Assembly: GCF_025152405.1 (NCBI RefSeq)
Contig: NZ_CP102292.1
Span: 2,666,001-2,730,000, forward strand
Length of the DNA: 64,000 nt
Source of the DNA: [Ruminococcus] lactaris ATCC 29176
GTDB lineage: Bacteria > Bacillota > Clostridia > Lachnospirales > Lachnospiraceae
Direction of reading: 5' to 3'
Each line of letters starts with the position of its first letter. Positions within the stretch are counted from its first letter, which is position 1. The notes beneath the pieces are model-generated. The model saw only the letters and a list, made by a program, of their open reading frames with translations. It did no database searches and had not been told where the DNA came from. Positions 58,770 to 64,000 of this stretch are shown here, in pieces. A program made the position numbers and the translations under genes.

Positions 58770-59732
58770 TTGAGTTTAAAGAAAAATCTTACATTTTTTA
58801 CTGCACTGACCGGGACAGTAATTGGTACGATGCATGTAGTGAACAGAATCTTTCAATACATTTCTACCGCGGATAATATGCTTTCAGATGATAAATACGA
58901 TTACTATAATTGGAGATTTGGAAAAATTACTTACAAGAAGACCGGATCAGGATCACCCGTTCTCCTGATTCATGATTTAAATGTATGTTCTTCTTCCTAC
59001 GAATTTGAAAAAGTCTGTTCCAAATTATCAAAGACAAATACTGTATATTCGATAGATCTGCTGGGATGTGGTCGTTCAGATCGTCCTGCATTTACTTATA
59101 CTAATTTTCTTTATGTAGAGCTGATTACTAACTTTATCAAGCATATTATTGGAGAAAAAACAGATGTAATTGTATCCGGTGAATCGTGTCCATTTGTATT
59201 GATGGCATGTGCTAATGATGATTCTATTATTAATAAGGTAGTGATGATTAATCCTCCGAATCTTGTAAAAATGGCCAAAATACCTACTAAAGCAAGTAAA
59301 TTATTTAAAAAGCTTATTTTTACACCGGTTATTGGTACATTTATCTACAACTTGAATGTAAATAAGAAGACAATCCTTCAGAAATTTATCTTTTCTTATT
59401 ATTATGCTCAAAATGATATTAAAGAAAGGGATATTCTGACTTATTTTGAATCATCCCATAAAGACCATACGCATTCCAAATATCTTTATGCTTGTCAAAA
59501 GTCACGATATTTAAATGCAAATATTGTTCACTGCCTTTCCAGACTGACGAACAGTATTTATATTATAGTTGGAAATTCTAACCCGGAAAATATTCTTGCA
59601 GCTAATGAATATCAGAATTATCTTCCTTCTATTGAAATTAAGGGAATCGCAAAGACAAAACAGATGCCACATATGGAAAAACCTGAAGAGTTCTTTAGCG
59701 ATGTAAAGATTTTCTTATCTGATGCTCAATAA
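58770..59732 (+). CDS. Alpha/beta hydrolase fold protein
   Basis: 320 aa from the TTG at 58770 (MSLKKNLTFFTAL) with AAAGGCAGGTG upstream; a GTG at 58761 is the alternative. A membrane-like N-terminal segment (~8-30) precedes an alpha/beta hydrolase core: SPVLLIHDLNVCSSSYEFEK, SIDLLGCGRSDRP and nucleophile region VSGESCPFVLM, where the usual G-x-S-x-G ends in Pro-free Cys-Pro instead of Gly. A late His lies in KQMPHMEKPEEF. Divergent from parA across the parS sites. Substrate unknown. Confidence 0.75.
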   Translation: MSLKKNLTFFTALTGTVIGTMHVVNRIFQYISTADNMLSDDKYDYYNWRFGKITYKKTGSGSPVLLIHDLNVCSSSYEFEKVCSKLSKTNTVYSIDLLGCGRSDRPAFTYTNFLYVELITNFIKHIIGEKTDVIVSGESCPFVLMACANDDSIINKVVMINPPNLVKMAKIPTKASKLFKKLIFTPVIGTFIYNLNVNKKTILQKFIFSYYYAQNDIKERDILTYFESSHKDHTHSKYLYACQKSRYLNANIVHCLSRLTNSIYIIVGNSNPENILAANEYQNYLPSIEIKGIAKTKQMPHMEKPEEFFSDVKIFLSDAQ

Positions 59733-59739
59733 TTAAATT

Positions 59740-59814
59740 GATGCCAGGGTCAAAAGGTCTGAAACCACGTGTGCTTGCACACTGGTGGTAGAATGACCTT
59801 GAGACCCTGGCATC
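59740..59814. repeat. REP-like palindrome copy 3
   Basis: Outer arms GATGCCAGGGTC...GACCCTGGCATC and a diverged inner hairpin CCACGTGTGC-TT-GCACACTGGTGG. Compensating changes in the inner stem (TGAGC/GCTCA in copy 1, TGTGC/GCACA here) keep pairing. It starts 8 nt after the hydrolase stop. Confidence 0.85.
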
Positions 59815-59874
59815 TTAAATTTAATACGCTCAATACTTAATGAGATATGTAATTTTAAGCGATTTTCAAATGAG

Positions 59875-59964
59875 TTTTCCACAAAAAGTAAAAAGTTATC
59901 CACATTATCCACATAAGATATCAACATCATGTGAATATCTTATGTGGATAATGTGGATAACTTT
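59875..59964. other. DnaA-box palindrome
   Basis: A perfect 30-bp inverted repeat (59892-59921 and 59935-59964, 13-nt centre). Each arm holds two adjacent consensus DnaA boxes TTATCCACA: 59896-59904 and 59905-59913, and in reverse 59943-59951 and 59952-59960. A fifth, TTTTCCACA, is at 59875-59883, and another TTATCCACA at 60095-60103 inside rsmG. It lies just after the rsmG stop. Confidence 0.85.
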
Positions 59965-59973
59965 CTTGGTGTT

Positions 59974-60723
59974 TTACTTTTTTAAAGGTTCTTTTGATGG
60001 CAAACCTGCTTTTCTTGGATATTTTCCGGCTGTATTCTTAACTTTTTTGATTTTCACAAGCGATCTTCCCATGTCTGTACCGGGTAACTGGAATTTATCC
60101 ACATCTGTTATCTTTCCTCCCAGTACTTTTACTGCAAATTCTGCATCTCTTATCTCTTCATCAGAATCCCCACTTTTATAGGAAATAAACTCTCCTTCTA
60201 CTTTTACAAACGGAAGACAATATTCACTCAATGTCGCAAGATTTGCCACTGCTCTCGATACACACAGATCAAAACATTCTCTGTATTCCTTTTTCTTTGC
60301 AAAATCTTCTGCTCTTCCATGAATTGTACGGATTTTTTCCAATCCCAACGTACGAATCACTTCATCAAGAAATTTAATTCTTTTATTTAATGAATCCAAT
60401 AATACAACTTCCAGCTCCGGATACACTATTTTAAGTGGTATTCCCGGAAATCCGGCTCCTGTTCCTATATCGATCACCGACTGAACCTGATGCATATCCT
60501 TCACTCTCGCGATTGAAAGACTGTCTGTAAAATGCTTTAAGTTTACTTCTTCATACTCCGTAATTCCTGTAAGATTCATTACTTTATTCCATTCTACAAG
60601 AAGTTCATAATATTGATCGAACTGTTCTTTCTGATGTTCATTCAACTCTATTCCAAGATTTGCAAGCTCTTCAGTAAATTTTTCACCGCTTCTGCTCTCT
60701 CTCTGTTCTTTCTCCACTGTCAC
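59974..60723 (-). CDS. rsmG: 16S rRNA (guanine527-N7)-methyltransferase
   Basis: 249 aa. SAM-binding motif SVIDIGTGAGFPGIPLKIVY, then VVLLDSLNKRIKFLDEVI and CFDLCVSRAVANLATLSEYC, all typical of RsmG (GidB). It methylates G527 of 16S rRNA. The first ~20 residues are a little longer than usual. It follows mnmG after a 216-bp gap; in many relatives the two are closer. Confidence 0.95.
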   Translation of the reverse strand: MTVEKEQRESRSGEKFTEELANLGIELNEHQKEQFDQYYELLVEWNKVMNLTGITEYEEVNLKHFTDSLSIARVKDMHQVQSVIDIGTGAGFPGIPLKIVYPELEVVLLDSLNKRIKFLDEVIRTLGLEKIRTIHGRAEDFAKKKEYRECFDLCVSRAVANLATLSEYCLPFVKVEGEFISYKSGDSDEEIRDAEFAVKVLGGKITDVDKFQLPGTDMGRSLVKIKKVKNTAGKYPRKAGLPSKEPLKK

Positions 60724-60939
60724 CCTCCTATATTCTTTTTGCTGCTTTACATTTTGGGGTATAATATATAGTATATAATATATTGCATGCTATATATCAT
60801 ATCTTAATCGACCCATCTGGTGCCTGAAGCTGCTTTGCAGCGATCATGATCGTCATTCGCCGCTCGCACTGAAAAAGCTGTGCTTTCTCCTGCTCGCTAA
60901 CCCCCATTCTATCCTGTATATATAATATAAATCTATTTT
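60724..60939. other. Gap between mnmG and rsmG
   Basis: An AT-rich run of TATA-like repeats (60761-60803) and a GATCATGATC palindrome (60841-60850). The AT tract could hold the rsmG promoter on the minus strand. No gene or clear terminator seen. Confidence 0.4.
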
Positions 60940-62832
60940 TTATTTACTTCCAAGATATACAAGAAGGACTGAGATATCTGCCGGTGATACTCCGGAAATC
61001 CTCGATGCCTGACCAATAGAAGCCGGACGGATCTGATTCAGTTTCTGCTTAGCCTCCAGCCTGAGACTCTGAATTGAATCATAATCAATATTTTCCGGTA
61101 TCCGCTTATTCTCAAGTTTCTTAAACTGCTCTACCTGACGCATCTGACGCTTAATATAGCCGTCATATTTTATATTGATATCGACCTGTTCCTTCACATC
61201 ATATGGAAGCTCCGGCCGTGCATTGTCCACCGGAGCCAGTTTTTCATAGGATAATTCCGGTCTGCGGATCAGCTCTGCCAGTGTGGTTCCTGATGTAAGC
61301 GGCGTACTTCCGTATGCCTCCAATAACTTCTGCACTGCTTCTGAAGTACCTAAATTTACATGATTAACACGCTCTATTTCCTTTGCGATCAGTTCTTCCT
61401 TTTTCAGCAGGCGTGCGTATCTTTCATCATCAATCAATCCAACCTCATGCCCGATTGCCGAGAGTCTGATATCTGCATTATCCTGCCTTAAAAGCAGCCT
61501 GTATTCTGCTCTTGAGGTCATCATACGATACGGTTCGTGGCTCTCTTTTGTCACCAGATCATCGATCAGGACACCGATATATCCCTGGGAACGGTCAATC
61601 ACGATTCCTTCTTTTCCCTGCAATTTTCTTGCAGCATTAATTCCTGCGATCAGCCCCTGTGCAGCCGCCTCTTCATAACCGGAACTTCCATTAAACTGTC
61701 CACCGCTAAAGAGTCCTTCGATTGCTTTAAATTCCAGGGTACTCTTTAACTGCCGGGCATCAATGCAGTCGTATTCGATTGCATATGCATTTCTTATAAT
61801 CTTTGCATGTTCCAGTCCCGGAACACTCCGATACATCTCATACTGAACATCCTCAGGCAGTGAGCTGGACATTCCACCCACATACATCTCCGTGGTCTCA
61901 TTTCCCTCCGGTTCAATGAACACCTGATGTCTGTTCTTATCCGGGAACTTAACGACTTTATCTTCAATAGACGGACAGTATCTCGGACCTGTTCCCTCAA
62001 TCGCCCCTGAAAAGAGCGGTGAACGGTTCAAATTGCTTCTGATGATCTCATGCGTCCTTTCATTTGTATAGGTCAGCCAGCAGGAAGCCTGGTCAATCTG
62101 AACACTCTCCGGGTCTGTCGTAAAGGAAAACGGCACAACCCGTTCATCCCCCTTCTGCTCTTCCATTTTTGTAAAATCAATGGAAGTTTTATCAATCCGG
62201 GCAGGTGTTCCCGTCTTAAACCGATACATTCTGATCCCCAGTGCTTTCAGACTGTCAGTCAGGTAATTTGCACTTTGCAGCCCGTTAGGCCCTGTATGCG
62301 TGCTTATTTCGCCGTAAATGCAGCGAGCCTTCAAATATGTGCCTGTGCATAATACGACCGCTCTACAGCGGTATATCGCCCCTGAATAGGTCTGTACACC
62401 GGTAATCTTCCCGTCTTCTGTCAGAAGTTCTGTTACTTCCATCTGCCGGATATCCAGATTCTCCTGCTTCTGCAGTACCTGACGCATGGTTCTGCTGTAA
62501 TTTGCTTTATCAGCCTGAGCTCTGAGCGAATGAACTGCCGGTCCTTTGGAGCTGTTCAGCATCTTTGACTGGATAAATGTACGGTCAATGACCTTTCCCA
62601 TTTCCCCGCCAAGTGCATCCAGTTCTCTTACAAGATGACCTTTGGAACTTCCACCGATATTTGGATTACACGGCATCAGTGCAATACTGTCTACACTTAC
62701 CGTAAACATCACTGTCTTAAAACCAAGCCTTGCCGTTGCCAGTGCCGCCTCACATCCTGCATGCCCTGCACCGACTACAGCCACATCATATTCATCTTTA
62801 TTTTCCCATACAGAATTTGCTGAATATTTCAT
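60940..62832 (-). CDS. mnmG: tRNA uridine-5-carboxymethylaminomethyl modification enzyme MnmG
   Basis: 630 aa, full length. FAD-binding [20 protein letters not shown] near the start, [20 protein letters not shown] and [20 protein letters not shown], and the helical C-terminus [18 protein letters not shown]. With MnmE it modifies the wobble uridine of several tRNAs. Its start overlaps the end of mnmE by 35 nt, so the two are translationally linked. Confidence 0.97.
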   Translation of the reverse strand: MKYSANSVWENKDEYDVAVVGAGHAGCEAALATARLGFKTVMFTVSVDSIALMPCNPNIGGSSKGHLVRELDALGGEMGKVIDRTFIQSKMLNSSKGPAVHSLRAQADKANYSRTMRQVLQKQENLDIRQMEVTELLTEDGKITGVQTYSGAIYRCRAVVLCTGTYLKARCIYGEISTHTGPNGLQSANYLTDSLKALGIRMYRFKTGTPARIDKTSIDFTKMEEQKGDERVVPFSFTTDPESVQIDQASCWLTYTNERTHEIIRSNLNRSPLFSGAIEGTGPRYCPSIEDKVVKFPDKNRHQVFIEPEGNETTEMYVGGMSSSLPEDVQYEMYRSVPGLEHAKIIRNAYAIEYDCIDARQLKSTLEFKAIEGLFSGGQFNGSSGYEEAAAQGLIAGINAARKLQGKEGIVIDRSQGYIGVLIDDLVTKESHEPYRMMTSRAEYRLLLRQDNADIRLSAIGHEVGLIDDERYARLLKKEELIAKEIERVNHVNLGTSEAVQKLLEAYGSTPLTSGTTLAELIRRPELSYEKLAPVDNARPELPYDVKEQVDINIKYDGYIKRQMRQVEQFKKLENKRIPENIDYDSIQSLRLEAKQKLNQIRPASIGQASRISGVSPADISVLLVYLGSK

Positions 62833-64000
62833 TTACTAAATCTTCTCCCATTGATTCTCCCGTAATATTTCCAAGTTCTTCATAAGCATCCATCAGATCG
62901 ATCGAATAAAAATCCTCCGGCATACCGTTTTCGATACTTTCTATTACTTTTTTCATACTTTCCAGTGCATTCACCAATGCATTTTTCTGTCTCGCATTGG
63001 TAATATAAATTTCCTCATTAAAGGAAATATTTCCACGCAGGAACATTTCCTTTAATGTATCCTGAAATGTCTGGATTCCCTGCTCTTCTTTTGCGGAAAT
63101 CTGGATCACCGGAATATTTTCTGATACTTGATACCTCTGACCTTCTGATTTTTCTGTCTGCTCTGCTTCTTTTTTCAGATTAGAAATTTTTTCACGGATG
63201 AGGTTTTCATCAACCACCGTCTCCAGGTCTGATTTATTCAAAAGTATAATTGCTTTCTTATCATAAATCAATTCCATGATTTTTTCATCATTTTCATCCA
63301 GTTTTTTTGATGCATCCACCACATAAATAATCAGATCGGCTTTCTGAGCATATTCTTTTGCTTTATCTACACCCATTTTTTCTACTAAATCCTCAGTCTG
63401 ACGGATTCCCGCAGTATCGATCACATTCAGATTCAGTCCCTGCAGTCTGATCTGTTCCTCCAGGACATCCCTGGTTGTTCCTGCAATATCAGTTACGATC
63501 GCCCGCTCATGCCCTGCAAGCAGGTTTAAAAGAGAAGACTTCCCGGCATTCGGTTTTCCCACAATTACAGTCTGAATCCCCTCTTTCATGATTCTTCCAT
63601 CATCCGCAGAGTCAATCAGTTTCTGTAATTTTTCAATGATCTCTTCTGACACGCCTTTCAATATTTCTCCATATCCATCCACACTGATATGTTCCGGGTC
63701 ATCCAGTGCCGTTTCGATAAATGCAGTATGATACAGAATCTTACTCCGCAGTTCATTAATGGCTGATTTCACACTGCCTTTCAACTGACTGACAGAACTC
63801 TGCAGGGCATATTCATTTTCAGAATTGATCAGGTCGATCACCGCCTCTGCCTGTGACAGATCCATTTTCCCGTTCAGGAAAGCTCGTTTAGTAAATTCTC
63901 CCGGTTCTGCCGCTCTTGCACCGTATTTCAAAACCGTTTCCAACACCCTGCTCACTACATACGTTCCACCGTGACAATTAATTTCTACTGTATCCTCTCC
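62798..64000 (-). CDS. mnmE: tRNA modification GTPase MnmE, N-terminus outside the window
   Basis: The frame stays open to the window edge, reading [15 protein letters not shown] before [20 protein letters not shown], so the first ~75 residues lie beyond 64000. Visible: helical part, G1 [18 protein letters not shown]2 [13 protein letters not shown]3 [14 protein letters not shown]4 LLNKSDLE and the C-terminal FCMGK, whose Cys-x-Gly-Lys is the conserved end of the family. Works with MnmG. Genes rnpA, rpmH and dnaA normally follow further upstream. Confidence 0.97.
   Translation of the reverse strand, partial: GEDTVEINCHGGTYVVSRVLETVLKYGARAAEPGEFTKRAFLNGKMDLSQAEAVIDLINSENEYALQSSVSQLKGSVKSAINELRSKILYHTAFIETALDDPEHISVDGYGEILKGVSEEIIEKLQKLIDSADDGRIMKEGIQTVIVGKPNAGKSSLLNLLAGHERAIVTDIAGTTRDVLEEQIRLQGLNLNVIDTAGIRQTEDLVEKMGVDKAKEYAQKADLIIYVVDASKKLDENDEKIMELIYDKKAIILLNKSDLETVVDENLIREKISNLKKEAEQTEKSEGQRYQVSENIPVIQISAKEEQGIQTFQDTLKEMFLRGNISFNEEIYITNARQKNALVNALESMKKVIESIENGMPEDFYSIDLMDAYEELGNITGESMGEDLVNEIFSKFCMGK

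Noticed and set aside
59892-59964. The DnaA-box palindrome as the main chromosomal origin
   Set aside because: No dnaA, dnaN or AT-rich unwinding region next to it; gene order places oriC beyond the right edge. Kept as a DnaA-binding candidate only.

Overview
The window reads as chromosome of a low-GC Gram-positive gut anaerobe, most likely a Lachnospiraceae member (Dorea/Mediterraneibacter/Blautia-like). The right end supports this: serS, a DUF4446 gene, parB, parA, two parS sites, rsmG, mnmG and mnmE, in the order typical of the neighbourhood of the chromosomal origin in these bacteria, plus a DUF3881 gene, a family I associate with Lachnospiraceae. The genus is inference.

Layout. 1-41 is the 3' part of tRNA-Arg(CCU), a plausible integration target. 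0.1-3.0 kb is a decayed edge: gene scraps, a GNAT acetyltransferase, a nitrilase-family amidase and an SdpI-like membrane protein. 3.0-12.9 kb is a compact mobilizable element: DUF6061 gene, a lactococcin-972-type bacteriocin operon with its ABC exporter/immunity genes, a MobA/MobL relaxase overprinted by two other reading frames, a predicted oriT, a DUF3847 gene, excisionase, XRE repressor with operators, and a tyrosine integrase. 13.1-19.3 kb is mobile debris: a truncated integrase, a Fic protein, an IS1634-family element, a small XRE/membrane operon, and remnants of ParB and integrase.

19.2-25.2 kb is an envelope cluster: FUSC-type membrane protein, sensor kinase, response regulator and two phospholipase-D/cardiolipin-synthase proteins. 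25.9-35.8 kb is a GC-richer redox island on the minus strand: two aldo/keto reductases, carboxymuconolactone-decarboxylase/cupin fusion, four flavodoxin-like proteins (two of them lipoproteins), DUF4405 membrane protein, iron alcohol dehydrogenase, hydrolase lipoprotein, LysR regulator. 36-41 kb carries a thioredoxin/thioredoxin-reductase fusion, an IS3-family element inserted in the start of a decayed relaxase gene, and a rubredoxin-hemerythrin pair. 41.2-45.8 kb holds genes of unknown function and a MarR plus radical-SAM mobile pair A/B module. 46-47.5 kb is a DUF4143 ATPase and an integrase tail.

47.5-53.6 kb is a sugar-acid or polyol operon (mannitol-dehydrogenase/fructuronate-reductase family, GntP permease, PfkB kinase with HPr-like N-terminus, VOC protein) divergent from a ROK regulator. 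53.6-64 kb is core genome with REP-like palindromes, a candidate small RNA and a perfect palindrome holding four DnaA boxes.

The most unusual signal is a 13-bp motif close to AACTTCCARTTTG that recurs at eight gene boundaries, three times abutting a stop codon. It divides the accessory region into one- to few-gene segments. Two such arrays each end in the same ~100-bp repeat, followed downstream by a piece of the same integrase gene. I propose this as a candidate gene-cassette system; it is an inference from pattern only.
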